Of a stretch of 64,000 nt of DNA, positions 35,405 through 46,726 are shown piece by piece. Both the position numbers and the translations under genes were made by a program. The notes beneath the pieces were generated by a model. It was not told the origin of the DNA and made no database searches. It saw only the letters and a program-made list of their open reading frames with translations. Source of the DNA: Heterobilharzia americana (lineage: Eukaryota > Platyhelminthes > Trematoda > Strigeidida > Schistosomatidae); contig OX104134.1 of the NCBI GenBank assembly GCA_944470555.2, positions 55,853,890 to 55,917,889 of the forward strand, in the 5' to 3' direction. How positions within the stretch are numbered: the first letter of the stretch is position 1; each line of letters starts with the position of its first letter.

Positions 35405-36030
35405 TGTTTGCTCCATCAAGTCAAGATGCTCAGACTTTTTGGGCAGTGGTGATGATACTGACAGTTGTCCAGGTATGCCAGGCGTCTTTTCTTTACCTTC
35501 ACAGATTTTTTGTCCGATATATCGACAGAACCAAGCTTGGATGTGGGGGAAACTTGTGGTTTGTTGCATTCTGACTTTGTCCCTGACGAAGTTCTTGAGT
35601 TCGTCGCTGATTATTCAGTAAGATCAATGCGTAATTATTCTCACTCTGATAGGCTCGTCATTTTGAAGGTTCTTCCGATTCTTCCAGTAGCAGTGTCGCT
35701 GGTTATGTAGCTGATTTACCTCATGCCAGTGATTTCTATTTGCCTGTGGCTCCTGGTCGCTTCAAGTCGACAGGTTTATTAGAGTGCAAGTCTGATCGTA
35801 TATTTGGTACTGTTTTGCATGGTACGCAGTCTAAACGACGCCGGGAGGTTAACCGTGAAGCTTCCAGACGTTACCGTCAAAAGCTGAAACAAAAGTCCCT
35901 ACAAACTCAGTCAGACCTGGCTGACGTTACATCTGCATACAAGCGATCGAAATTGGCATATGAAAAAGCTGAGCATGCTTTTGATGTGTTAAAAAACATT
36001 GTCCTCGACCTGGTTAGCCTTACATCCTAA
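35310..36030 (+). CDS. ATF4-like bZIP transcription factor, right-arm copy (3 exons)
   Basis: Exon 1 35,310-35,472, intron 35,473-35,504 (32 nt, GTATGC..TTCACAG), exon 2 35,505-35,617, intron 35,618-35,652 (35 nt, GTAAGA..GATAG), exon 3 35,653-36,030 (TAA). Exon lengths 163, 113 and 378 join in phase to 217 residues. The basic region is at residues 153-169 (Asn159..Arg167, NREASRRYR). The following about 45 residues form the zipper helix, but in the ATF4 register the d positions read Thr, Val, Ser, Ala, Leu, while the a positions carry Leu, Tyr, Tyr, Phe. The protein is expected to bind DNA as a dimer in the nucleus. The reading frame is undamaged, unlike all transposon frames around it. Confidence 0.86.
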
Positions 36031-37657
36031 TATTGTTCTTTCTAAAATCTTATTCATTTAGTTTGCTTGCGGTTTTGTCTCTTCTTTCTTGTTCTGCAGT
36101 TCGAAACCACTGTCCAACATATTTCTGAGCAATACATTTTCCCTCTTACTAGATACCGAATTTCGTATTGGCATGTAGGATGCGATCATGGCATTCTGAA
36201 TGAGATTGGAGTTATCCAAGATCGATTAGGATTGTTTGCTTACTGCTTTGGATTTGAGTAAGCAGGTCAGGCCAATAGGTCACATTCTTATGAACGTTAA
36301 ATGCTGTGCTTCGCTGTGTTGTACTACTGCTAGTTTACACGAAAGGTGAGTTTCGAGACGAGTGTGTACTGCGACCACGGTGACATTCGCCGGTCCCCAC
36401 CGTGTTGATTCAACTCAGCACTTGTTATGCGCTGAGTTAATCCTGTAGAAATACCGCTACTAACTTGAAAATGAAGGGACATTGTTTTACGGGGTAGGAA
36501 GTCATACTGGTCGTAAGCTAACCTTCTTAGTTTACTGGGTATCGTCTACATGTTTGATTTTCGCCACTTTTTCGAAGGAAGATTTCGACATTGTGTGTAG
36601 AGTCCACTCCAGCATAGTTTGTTAGGTGTAAATTAAGTAGACTGAAAAACGGGTGAAAGGTACGAAAATACTAGTCCCAGTTGTGTAACTGGATGTAGGT
36701 TTTCTAGATGAGGACTCGGACGACTGTTTGTGCGATCCATACATGATTACGGTAACTTCTGTATCGTTATCCCACCCAGTCAGTCAAACATAAAGTTTTG
36801 CTTCATTATTGTTTACAGCTGTTAATGCCGTTTTGTTTGTTGGTCACCATGTCGGTGTGACACGCTGGGAGAATAGACTGTTTCGTAGTGATGACAAGTC
36901 CATACCTGTTATACGATAGACCTTGGGTATGTGCTTATATCGGTTAACGACGATGATAAACTGATATTCTTCTGTAGAATGTTCTAGATGAGAGGTTTCA
37001 GTTTACAGGGTTCATTGGGCTGATATAAACTGAAATACTCCCAAGTGTTTGTTGTATTTTGCTGGTTATTTGTTCTATCCGCTTTCCCCTCTGGGATTAC
37101 AGCTATTGCAGTAGGACGTATATGTATATAAACCGGCTGGTGAGTGGATATATGAAGATCTAAAAATTTCCACCTATCACGGGCTGGAATTTTTCTTTAT
37201 AACCATTTGTGGAATTCATGAGCAGGAGTGTTGCACGCTAAATCTGAATAGGGAGTAACAGGTTGTCAAAATGGTTGGCCGGGCTGGTAAGTATTGTATA
37301 CCATTGTTTGGTCATACATTTTAATCCCAGCGGTCCGTCTATAGTTCCATCATCCTCAGGGGCAAATAGATATTCCTACGTTGACAGTCAAGTAAGTGGA
37401 CGGGGCCGGTAATTCCTGCCTATTGGGTGACAAATTTCATGGCAGCGCAGCTTTTTGTTTTGGGAAACGCTAGATTGTTGAGAATCCATAACATATAGCC
37501 TATTTGGGTCCTACTGACGTCGACTAAATTCCTCCGGATGATGTGGGTTTTCCAAGCTTTCAATTAGATGTTTGGTATCCAGATCTCCAGGTAATTGGGT
37601 ACGTATTCAACATAGCCCATCCTCTTAATAAGTCAGCGATATCTTCCTTTCGCTACT
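36031..37657. other. Arm segment without recognised gene (right copy)
   Basis: Mirror of 23,882-25,508, between the bZIP stop codon and the RTE element. It probably contains the bZIP 3' untranslated region; nothing else is recognised. Confidence 0.5.
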
Positions 37658-38600
37658 ATCTGAAATTTTCCCGACCGATAGCTGCTACCTTGACGTGGTG
37701 GTCGGGCTTGCATATCACAATGACCCAACGAGCTATGCTGGTGGAACGCTTGTTCCCTCGAGGTCCTACCATACGAGAAAGGTCTGTTGGGTAGTGGTTA
37801 GACGAAAAGCAGTTACCGTTATAGTGTAAATTGCTACACTATGATGGGGGTCTGAGTGCGAAGTCGTACTGCTGCTAGCTGGATGGGGTGTGAGAGCAGT
37901 AAGGTGTTTCCCTTGGATGACCAGCAGTGCCATGCTGATGCTGCCTTCTCAGAGGAAGGGGGGGTTAGAAAGGTCGGCTTCAAAAATAACACACTCCACC
38001 ATACCCCACGGTCTGCGGGCCGGTGGTATTGGTTCACTTGTCGTTTCCTTTCGACCGTCGGGCCCCAAAAATACAAAAGTTCAAAATAATCATACTCAAA
38101 AGGCTGGGTGTGACAGGCCTCAAGCAGATGTCCAATGGGCTCTGCGGTCACACAAATCTCTTTCAGGTACCTTAAGAAGAAATAGCCTTCCATGGTGTGG
38201 GCAGCCGGGAAGTGTCAACCGCCCTCACAACTCTGTCAGCACCCAAGTTTCTTCTGACTGCTATCCACCTCCTCCATCATTACCTTCTAATCTTCCTTCA
38301 CGTCTCTTAATTAATGATGCTGCACCATCTTCAATTTCTCCTACCTCTGCAGCCTTCGACAACGATCTGAGTCCACAGAACAGCATCACTGGTCTCCTTA
38401 AACCACGCTCCAAATTACATATTGGAGCCTTCAATGTCCGCACCCTCCGTCAAATTGGCCAACAGGCTTCGTTAGCAAAGACTAGCAACTCGGGCCATGG
38501 ATGTGTGCTGTGTTTGTGAGACACGCATACAGGACCCAAGTGTGGTTATTCAGAAAATTCACTACTAGACTGGATCCCAGTTGATAGTCGCCTCTGCGCT

Positions 38601-39833
38601 ATGAGGCTGAACGGCACAGTGAGAACTAAAAGGAATAGTGAGACTCGCCGTTGTCTCTTTGTAATCTCTGCTTACGCACCCACTGACTGTAGTTCGGATG
38701 AAGTGAAGGACGAGTTCTACCATAAACTGTCTAACCTCCTCTCGAAAGCCAAACGTTCGGACGTAGTGGTTGTTGCAGGTGACCTCAACGCACAGGTGGG
38801 TAGACTGAGTGAGGCAGAAAGGCACTTAGGTGGCACTTTCGGAATCCCAGCTGAACGTACAGATAACGGTGATCGCCTATTACAACTATGCTCAGATAAC
38901 CGCCTATTTTTAGCCAGCACAAATTTCAGACATAAAGAAAGGCACTGTCTGACCTGGCGTCCACCGAGCTCGACTCAGCGATGGACACAGATAGACCACA
39001 TTGCTATTAGTCATCGCTGGAGAGGATCGGTGGAAGACTGCCGCTCCTTCTGGAGTACGTGTTTGGACAGCGATCATGCGTTGGTCCGAGCACGTATATG
39101 CCTGCGTCTCAATGGACGTAGAAAAAATTTGGCAACAAAACCACTACGAGTTCTGCTGGACAACGAAAACACCAAAGCCGTGTTCAGTGAGAAGTTGGCT
39201 AGGCAGTTATCGGAACAAAAGACTGTCACTCATCCAGAAGAAGCTTGGTGCCATCTTCAGTCTACTGTAAAAGCAGCACTGGAGACTGTAGCCGACTCCA
39301 AGATAATGGCTAAAAAGAGCCAGTGGATATCAGCAGCTTCTTCCAAACTAATGGATGCACGTGAATGCATCCCTGCAGGCTCTGAGTACAATGAAGAGCG
39401 AGCGCAACTTAAAAATAAACTGACGAAAAGTCTGCGCAACGATCGTGAACAGTGGTGGGCAGCAAAGGCTAAAGAGATGGAAAAGGCAGCGGCGATCGGT
39501 AACAGTAGACAGTTATTTAGACTTATTAAGGAGACTGGGGGGAAATGGTCAACAACAGTTAGTGAGGTTATAGCGGAGAAGGACGGATCGGCGATTCACT
39601 CGCAGGGAAGGCGACTGGGACGATGGGCAGAACACTTTGAGGAACAGTTTAACTGGCCTCCAGCCACCATTGCGCTGCCCGCTATCCAGTCGGACCCTGA
39701 ATGGGACATAGAGACAGGTCCCCCAACACTAGAAGAAGTTGAGAAAGCGGTAGGTAGCCTGAAACGGGAAGGGCAGCAGGACCAGACGGACTACCTGCTG
39801 AGGTATACAAGAATGGTGGTAGAGTTCTCTTAG
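38601..39833 (+). CDS. RTE endonuclease/linker (right copy), 5'-broken
   Basis: 410 codons with SAYAPTDCSSDEVKDEFYHK, VVVAGDLNAQVGRLSEAERH, RWTQIDHIAISHRWRGSVED, SDHALVRARICLRL and the linker to PPTLEEVEKAVGSLKRE. It then leaves frame through the same one-A loss (gggaaggg) as left copy 2. The start Met is internal to the family protein; the true N-terminal part lies upstream in broken frames. Confidence 0.82.
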   Translation: MRLNGTVRTKRNSETRRCLFVISAYAPTDCSSDEVKDEFYHKLSNLLSKAKRSDVVVVAGDLNAQVGRLSEAERHLGGTFGIPAERTDNGDRLLQLCSDNRLFLASTNFRHKERHCLTWRPPSSTQRWTQIDHIAISHRWRGSVEDCRSFWSTCLDSDHALVRARICLRLNGRRKNLATKPLRVLLDNENTKAVFSEKLARQLSEQKTVTHPEEAWCHLQSTVKAALETVADSKIMAKKSQWISAASSKLMDARECIPAGSEYNEERAQLKNKLTKSLRNDREQWWAAKAKEMEKAAAIGNSRQLFRLIKETGGKWSTTVSEVIAEKDGSAIHSQGRRLGRWAEHFEEQFNWPPATIALPAIQSDPEWDIETGPPTLEEVEKAVGSLKREGQQDQTDYLLRYTRMVVEFS

Positions 39834-39847
39834 TCAGGCTAACGGAA

Positions 39848-40690
39848 GTGTTAGCCAGTATATGGGAATCAAATACGATCCCCTCCGACTGGTCTAAGTC
39901 ACTGATCATCCCAGTCTTCAAGAAAGGCGAGAAGTCCTCTTGTGATAACCACAGAGGAATCAGCCTGACAAACATAGTGTCTAAGATCCTAAGTTCTATA
40001 ATTCTCCGACGCCTGAGTGGAGCTCGGGAACAGCAAGCCCGAGAAAACCAGGCAGGCTTTAGACCTGGCCGTGGATGTATCGACCAAATATTCACACTGC
40101 GCCAGGTCCTGGAACATAGGCATGCTTACAGACGCCCGACAATAGCTGTATTTCTCGACCTGAAGGCGGCATTTGACTCCGTTGATCGAGAAGTCTTATG
40201 GCAGTGTCTGTCACTGAAAGGCGTGCCTAGTAAGTACATCACCTTATTGAAAGCTCTCTACTCGAACACTTGTGGGCATGTTAGAGCCTATGGTGAGTTG
40301 TCCAGGGAGCTATACTCATCAAGTGGTGTCCGTCAAGGATGCCCACTATCCCCATTCTTATTTAATTTTATCATAGATATTCTTATGGAGGTTTCCCTCT
40401 CGTCACCTAATTACAAAGACGTTGACCCGATCACAGGTGAATTTTCCTTAGATCTAGAATATGCAGATGACATAGTCCTGTTAGGTGAAGACGCTGACAA
40501 GATGCAGAGTCTTCTGAACACTTTGAGTGGGAATTTGAGAATGTTTGGGATGCGATTTTCACCACCCAAATGCAAATTTTTGCTCCAGGACTGGTCTTCA
40601 GCGGTACCGCGGTTAACAATAGAGAGTGAAGTGGTTGAGTGTGTTGACCACTTCACTTACCTGGGAAGTAGGATCAACCCGGTGGGTTAG
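39848..40690 (+). pseudogene. RTE reverse transcriptase core (right copy), truncated
   Basis: 280 codons with the complete core motif series (QAGFRPGRGCID, VFLDLKAAFDSVD, GVRQGCPLSPFLF, EYADDIVLLGED, VDHFTYLGSRI). It is ended by the same frameshift (GGATCAACCCGG) as left copy 1, not seen in copy 2. Confidence 0.87.
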
Positions 40691-40864
40691 TTGCCGATGA
40701 GATTTCTGCACGGATACAAAAGGCTCGATTGGCTTTTGCCAATTTGCGCCACCTATGGCGCCGCCGTGATATTCGTTTGTCTATTAAGGGTCGCGTGTAC
40801 TGCACAGCAGTCCGCTCTGTTCTACTGTATGGCTGTGAAACATGGCCATTGAAAGTGGCTTCAG

Positions 40865-41281
40865 GTGTTTGACCACCGTTGCCTTCGTAGTATAGGACGT
40901 ATTCCGTGGTGTCACCATGTGAGTAATGCAGAAGTTAGGTGTAGAGTTTTAGGGAGAAGAGGTAAGTCAGTCGACGAGGTTGTGAACCTTCATCGACTGA
41001 GATGGTTGGGACACGTACTACGTATGCCTAGTCACCGATTGCCTCGTCACACAATGTTGGCTGAGGTGGGTTCAGGCTGGAAAAAGGCCCGAGGTGGCCA
41101 GACTAAAACATGGCACCAATGTATGAAGTCTCTGACTGTTGGTTTAAGCCATGTAGGACGATGCAGACTAGGTGGTTGGGGTCCACGGGACAAGAGGAAC
41201 CAGTGGTTGGAGACCCTAGGTGATATGGCTCAGAACCGAAGTCAGTGGCGCAGATGTATACACACATTATCCTCATCTTAA
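40865..41281 (+). pseudogene. RTE C-terminal domain (right copy)
   Basis: 138 codons from FDHRCLRSIGRIPWCHH to the end WRRCIHTLSSS. It is separated from the RT core by a frameshift and by a short deletion near 40,858 that removes the segment seen in left copy 1 as cttttcatatcttcc. Confidence 0.8.
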
Positions 41282-41486
41282 CAACGCTATACCGAATCTC
41301 ACTATTTTGTCACTCCTCTTTCCTTTCTTCTCGTACTTTATATTTCTTTTGACTGCATTCACTTATCTTCATCCTTCACCTCACTACCTTTTTACTTGAT
41401 GTGCTGATATGAGGTGTGGCAACTCGGACCGTTACGCAGTAATGCCTGGTCCTATGTTGATAATGATGATGGTGATTGTAAAACAT

Positions 41487-42277
41487 TCCTGCACTCCTTC
41501 AACTTTAGGTTTATATCTGACGCACATACTGCTGTAGATAAATGGGCGTTATGCTAGCGGTGGTCGAACACATGTCTGTGCAGGATAACTCTCGATTTAT
41601 TGGTGTAGGAGTTTCGTCGTGAGAAATCTACCAGTTTGTGTGATTTCGACACATGCGTAAACATATTCTTAGAGGAAGATAGGGTGTGAGGGTATCTCAG
41701 CCCCAGGTCTAGTACAGACATCAGTTTTGGGAGTGAATGCCGCCCGGTTATCGTTAAGTTTAAATTAAGAGCCCAGTCACCTATGCATAACCAACTACAT
41801 TAAATTTGAGTCACCAAGTCTTGGATCCTACGCTAATATATCTTAGTCCCTCGCACATAGAGTTAGCGGGAATGAATGTCAGTGTTGGAGCATATGTGTA
41901 TATTACATTCGAGTCATCCGCATATAAAATAGCTTACCTGCCTTGAAGCATTAACACATACTTTTGATGTACATTATGAATAGGAGTGGACCGAAAATCC
42001 TGCCCTAGACAACCCCCTGGCTATTGGTTTAGGCTTGGAGGTAATTTTTGTTATTTGATAACGGTTGCGCAGAAAGATTTTAGCTGGTCTAAGAGTGAAT
42101 TGCAGATTCCAGGGGAACTAGGCATCTTAATAAGCAAGTCGTATGGGACTCTGTCGAAGGCTTTGGTTATATCAAAGTGAAGTATTATCGCTGGCTTATT
42201 CTGATCCCTTTTGTCTGAGACCTCGTTAAAAATGTCGAAGAGGCTCGTGGTACAGAATCTTGTTTTCAGAAAGCCAC
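41487..42277 (-). mobile_element. CR1-like element E, RT part only (right arm)
   Basis: Reverse complement of 15,056-15,846, with the same FDITKAFDRVPYDLL and YADDSNVIY remnants. Its 3' continuation (present in the left arm at 19,650-20,087) is absent. The element ends at the RTE flank. Confidence 0.78.
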
Positions 42278-42693
42278 TCTGTTAGGATGTGATATGGTTA
42301 GATCCGCTGTAGTCCATCCTGTCCTGATATACGGCTGTCAGACCTGGCCGTCGAAAGTATGAAATATTAAGAAATCCTAGATTTCCAATCAGCGTTGGCC
42401 ACTTATGGTGGAATCAACAGGTCAGCGATGTCAAGGTTAGGTGAAGAGTGCTGGTCAATACAGGCAGCGTTGTCAATGGGGCAGTGGGATTTCACTGAAT
42501 AAGGCAACTTGGACATGTGTTGCTCATGTCGAGTTACCGTCTACCTTGACGGGGAATGCTTGGGGGAGTTAAAAGAGTTCAGGGTTGCCGGACTGGGACA
42601 TGGTACCAATGGATGTTGGGGTCCCACAGATCGTAGGAATCAATGGCTGGAATTCGGTTACATTGGCACAGATGTACTCACTCTATCATCTAA
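42278..42693 (+). mobile_element. RTE fossil D (right arm)
   Basis: Mirror of 14,640-15,055. Frames in broken order include GCWGPTDRRNQWLEFGYIGT near 42,610-42,670, corresponding to the RTE GWGPRDKRNQWLE block. Confidence 0.72.
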
Positions 42694-43012
42694 TGCTTGA
42701 ACACTCAATAGTCTTGATTTCCAAATTCCTTCTGCTCTCATTCGCTTTTTTCATTGTGATGTTGGTCATTTTTGATATCTACTTGTTCTTAGCATGCTTC
42801 TGTAAATTGAGGCTTGTGTGCAAAGTTGTACGTTGATCTTATTCGACTGTGTGAGATTCCATATAAAATTTCGAGCCACATTCGATTCGGAGATCCAAAA
42901 CTGGTGGGCCAATTCACCTTTAAACTTTGCTCGCAAGTGTATCGCTTCTAATTGCCACAATTCATAGGTATAAAAGGAACAGGTGGATAAGAAAAGTAAT
43001 ATCAAAGTAGAC

Positions 43013-43669
43013 AAAGTTGTGTGAGAAAAGAAATAGTGTGAAAGATATAGGTTAGTGCTGATATTCGCGCTTTAGAAAAGGTCAATGGGTGAATACGCCT
43101 ACGCCCTTCTTTACTGATTTTCAGCCATTTCACCATCAGTCTCTAATGATTGATTTCTGTAATCTGAATACCAACTAGGTAGCTTGCATCTCCAAATGCG
43201 GCTCATACAAACAGTCAAAAATGCCGCATCCGGGCCTGACTACCTTGAACCGCCCTCCAGTTTTATTCACCTTTTCCCAGCATGGCACGTCCAGGTAGCC
43301 GGTGGATCGGCCTGCGAAACACACGCCCAAGCCATCTAAGCGGATGAAGTTTCACAACCTCTGTAACCGATTTGACTGTGCGGACATTGCTCACACTCTG
43401 ATTCCACCAAACACAAGTAATGCTACAAAGAAATCGGTAACCGAAATCCTGCAAACGCTTCGTGTCTTTTACTTTTATTGGCCACATCTCAGTTGTGTAG
43501 CAGGAAGAACTGACTGCATCACAATATACTCGTCCTGTGTTTGATAGTCGGATAACTCTCTGGCCCCACAGACAACGCAATTTAGCAAATCCCAAACGAA
43601 TCTTCTCAGCCCGAGCTGAGATTTCGTCAGCAACCACCCCGTCTTTCTGATAGGCGACTGAGCTACAAC
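43013..43669 (-). mobile_element. RTE fossil C (right arm)
   Basis: Mirror of 13,640-14,320. The minus-strand frame 43,637-43,263 is longer (124 codons) than in the left arm, because a 24-bp segment is missing and the flanking frames fuse: VADEISARAEKIRLGFAKLR through EVVKLHPLRWLGRVFRRPIH. Confidence 0.78.
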
Positions 43670-46387
43670 ATATGTTGCCTGTTCAGTTGGATATAATTCT
43701 GTTTATATGCGGAGAGAGTGGATTACGTGCAGTCCTTGAAGTCTATACGTAAACGTTGATGCATTGTGTCTTGTAATCTCGAATCGGTAGAATATCTTTA
43801 TTGCGATGAATTTTTCTGTAAAGTCCATGCTGGATGAATATATATTTAATCGTACTTATGAGGCAAGAAACAAACACGAGTAGAAAATGATAAGTAGGGA
43901 TATGCGGTTTAGCGCGCCCGGTTCGCTAACTGGTTTACGGAAATGCAAGTAGTTGCTGTTAACGCTTGGAACTAAGCCTAGGCATTCACGCTGCGGGTCG
44001 AATAGGTACCTTGCAGGCGTTGAAGGTTCGCCGAATGTGCAACCACTGTTCAGCATATCATTAAACTGTTTGGTAGTAGTTTTCGAGTGTATAGTTTCAT
44101 AATTGGATGAAAACAGTGAGCCCGAATGACGTTCTGCAATGAAGTATTTGCTTCTGCGAGTGAGAACTATCGTTTTCTTGCGGTATTTAAAATAGGTCGG
44201 ATATATTTTCACCGTGCTTGATATCATAGTAGCATCAGCAGAAGAGGGGAGATTACTGTACTGCTAGAATATGATATAGTTAGATTGCATTAGGTAATCT
44301 GACATTTGATTGTCGCCATTTTCCTCATGATCTAGGGAGTAACTGAAATTGTGTTCACCAGTCTGTTATTACTGACACTAGTCTTGATCCTTGACGTTTG
44401 TGTCCCAATATATGGTTGGTTTCTCGCCTATCAGGATAGGTCCAAGTATCTAATTAGGGGGTTATTATTTTAGGTGACAAAACTGACATATCCGTGCTGG
44501 CCTACTTTCAAATTATTGACTTTTGGGGGCGAACAAAATTGTCCTCGGGGTTAGCTCATTTTCGATCGACGAGCAGTCTTTGACGCAGGTTAGATTTTGG
44601 GATGATGGAGAACATTTGTAGCTCACGAGGACAATTTGGATGCTATTGTGTTTTTCGAGCTGGACTTTTCATTCGGATTCGCTACAGCCTTCGAAACCAT
44701 GATAGTCGACTTCTTTCGCTTAAAGTTTGCCGGAACGCTATCCGATCTGTAGAGTGACTAAGAGCGGGAAAATTTCTCGTTAGATTTGGTTGAATTGTCC
44801 CAGTCTTAGCAGTGGCACCTTGTGGTGCCTTAAAAAACTTCAAATGTACTCATAATTCTCTTATTGACTGTTGATCATTTGTGGTTTAAGCTCCCTATTC
44901 CTACTACATGCCAGTGATCTTAAATTACGGTAATCTCTAAGCTGCTGTGGACTCGGCCATCGCGACGGTTATATTCTCTTCCATTAGTACCAATCGACAG
45001 AAAACGGCGTTACCCTCAGAAGTTTATCTTCACTTACTTGAACATGTGGAAGCTCTGTTTCACTCAGGAATATCTCTGGTCTTGTTGTTTCCACGACAGT
45101 TATAGAAGATATCCTAGGAAACCGCCATCTGACAACATGTTTTGCTTAACAGTGGTTGTTAGGCCGAATGAACCTTTAATGTGTGAGCACTTTGTTCTAC
45201 CAGACACTTAGTTTTCACAAAATCCGTGATTTTTCTCCCCAGTTTTAGCATTCATCGGCCGGTGCCAACCTTTACCCCTGTACAGCGACTGTTTTGATTT
45301 TCGCTCGCTGAACTGCGAAGTTTTCGCTTTCAAGGAACTCAGCACCAACCGGTAGTTCATCCCCAAGCTAATTTCCTTCACTGCGAGTATGCTGGGTATG
45401 AGGACCTGCTTCATCCGAACTTATCACAGACTATATTTCATTCACTATAATCCATAAACATGAAAATGTATTCCAAGACAATCGGTCAAATCGCCTTCAC
45501 GTTTTCGCCTTCGGAAGTGGCTTGGTTCTGTCTAAGAAATACGATTTTTATTATTGTTAATGCTCATTAAGACGCTGCATAAGTGTCCAAGAAATAAGAA
45601 GTTGACACCTGACCAGGAAAACGAACAACAAAGCCAAATCACACTCATGTCCGCATCACTCATCGTCACCAGGTATAGGTTATTTGTGATCAGTTGTTCC
45701 CTCTCAGCAGAGGTGAGGTGACGAGGGATGATGGTTGTTTCTAGGTCACAACATAAACCATATGAAAAGCGTCTATTTGTCTTAGCATACCCTCCTTTCT
45801 GATCACCAGAGGAGATGATTAACTATAAAATCTTAGAAAATCCTGGTCGCCCATCTTCGAAGATTCCACCCGGTGTGTGTAGAGCTTCTAATGCGTTCAC
45901 GAAAGGAAATATTTATCAGGTGCCGATCACCTGGCCCCAAAACCGGGACGGAGGTTAGACTGAGTGAGAAAATTAGTGATGTAAGCCCTTAATTGCTCTT
46001 CCCCTCCGGTCTTTTCATTTACAGCTTCAGTTCTCAAAACGTTGCTTTTTGGTGTTATCTCGCCTATCCTTTCGACCATCAACATTGATTTTGATGCTGT
46101 ATATTCCCGTGCTATCTGGTGATTAAGTTTTTTCGTTGCACGGGTCACGGATTCAAACTTGCCTCCTATCTCAGCAACGTGCTACTTCGTTTTCACTCTT
46201 CTTAATTCTTTGAAGAAAGCTTGAACTGGCGCCTGGTTGCATGACACTCGACGACACCGGCGGTAAAACCACCTGAGAACAAATGAGATATTCTCGTCCA
46301 GGTTAAGTTAACATCTGCCAATACGCTGGGCTATTCGCCACCATACAAAGTAGGTTATGAGATGGGATTAGAGTTTCAAGTTGCTAT
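43670..46387. other. Arm segment without a recognised gene (right copy)
   Basis: Mirror of 10,922-13,639. It contains the same unassigned frames on the opposite strand (44,227-43,856 minus, 123 codons; 46,148-45,927 minus, 73 codons). No family signature is seen. Confidence 0.4.
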
Positions 46388-46726
46388 TTGTCACAGTATG
46401 ACATTGGCCAGAAGACCCCTGGAGACCTGGAAGAACCGGACAGTTGTGTCGTCCTGGCGTGGGACCCCGCAACGGTGCACACCTACACCACGCAAAGAAT
46501 CGATTCCAGGACTCTGAGTTTTTCCGGCAAGCGTTGCTATCGAGCCGCCGTGTTGGAATTCAGTCGTCAGCTCTTTTCTATTGCTTTAAAATTTGGGATG
46601 TGGCCCAATCTTGATCCAGTGCCTTGGTTGAAGATTTGTCGTCAGTTTGTGTCTATATGTGACGAATGCCGACTTGAAACTAGTAGATCCCTAAGAACCT
46701 TTAGACGAAGACGGGATTTATTGTAG
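46388..46726 (+). CDS. Unrecognised 112-codon open frame (right arm copy)
   Basis: Identical predicted product to the minus-strand frame at 10,583-10,921. No domain is recognised. Its preservation can be explained by the near-identity of the arms, so it is weak evidence for a gene. The basic C-terminus (RTFRRRRDLL) is the only notable feature. Confidence 0.2.
   Translation: MSQYDIGQKTPGDLEEPDSCVVLAWDPATVHTYTTQRIDSRTLSFSGKRCYRAAVLEFSRQLFSIALKFGMWPNLDPVPWLKICRQFVSICDECRLETSRSLRTFRRRRDLL

Larger units (their letters stand above)
37670..41476 (+). mobile_element. RTE-type retrotransposon, single right-arm copy, mismatched flanks
   Basis: The element body is 3,807 bp on the plus strand. The 5' flank is ATCTGAAATTTT (37,658-37,669), the complement of left copy 2's TSD. 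The 3' flank is TGTAAAACAT (41,477-41,486), the complement of left copy 1's TSD. There is therefore no TSD of its own. The 3' tail is GATAATGATGATGGTGAT. Content: 5' leader, GAFNVRTLRQIGQQASLAKT endonuclease start (about 38,430-38,490), an internal loss near 38,548, endonuclease/linker frame 38,601-39,833, RT 39,848-40,690, C-terminus 40,865-41,281. Markers alternate between copy 1-like and copy 2-like, so it is a mosaic. Confidence 0.93.

Noticed and set aside
35161..35574. 137-codon frame as the main protein of the bZIP locus
   Set aside because: It runs through the 32-nt intron and lacks the bZIP domain; the spliced 217-residue frame is coherent across three exons. The overlap was kept only as a possible uORF.
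38565..38825. Antisense frames repeated in all RTE copies
   Set aside because: They are shadows of the endonuclease frame, repeated only because the element is repeated.
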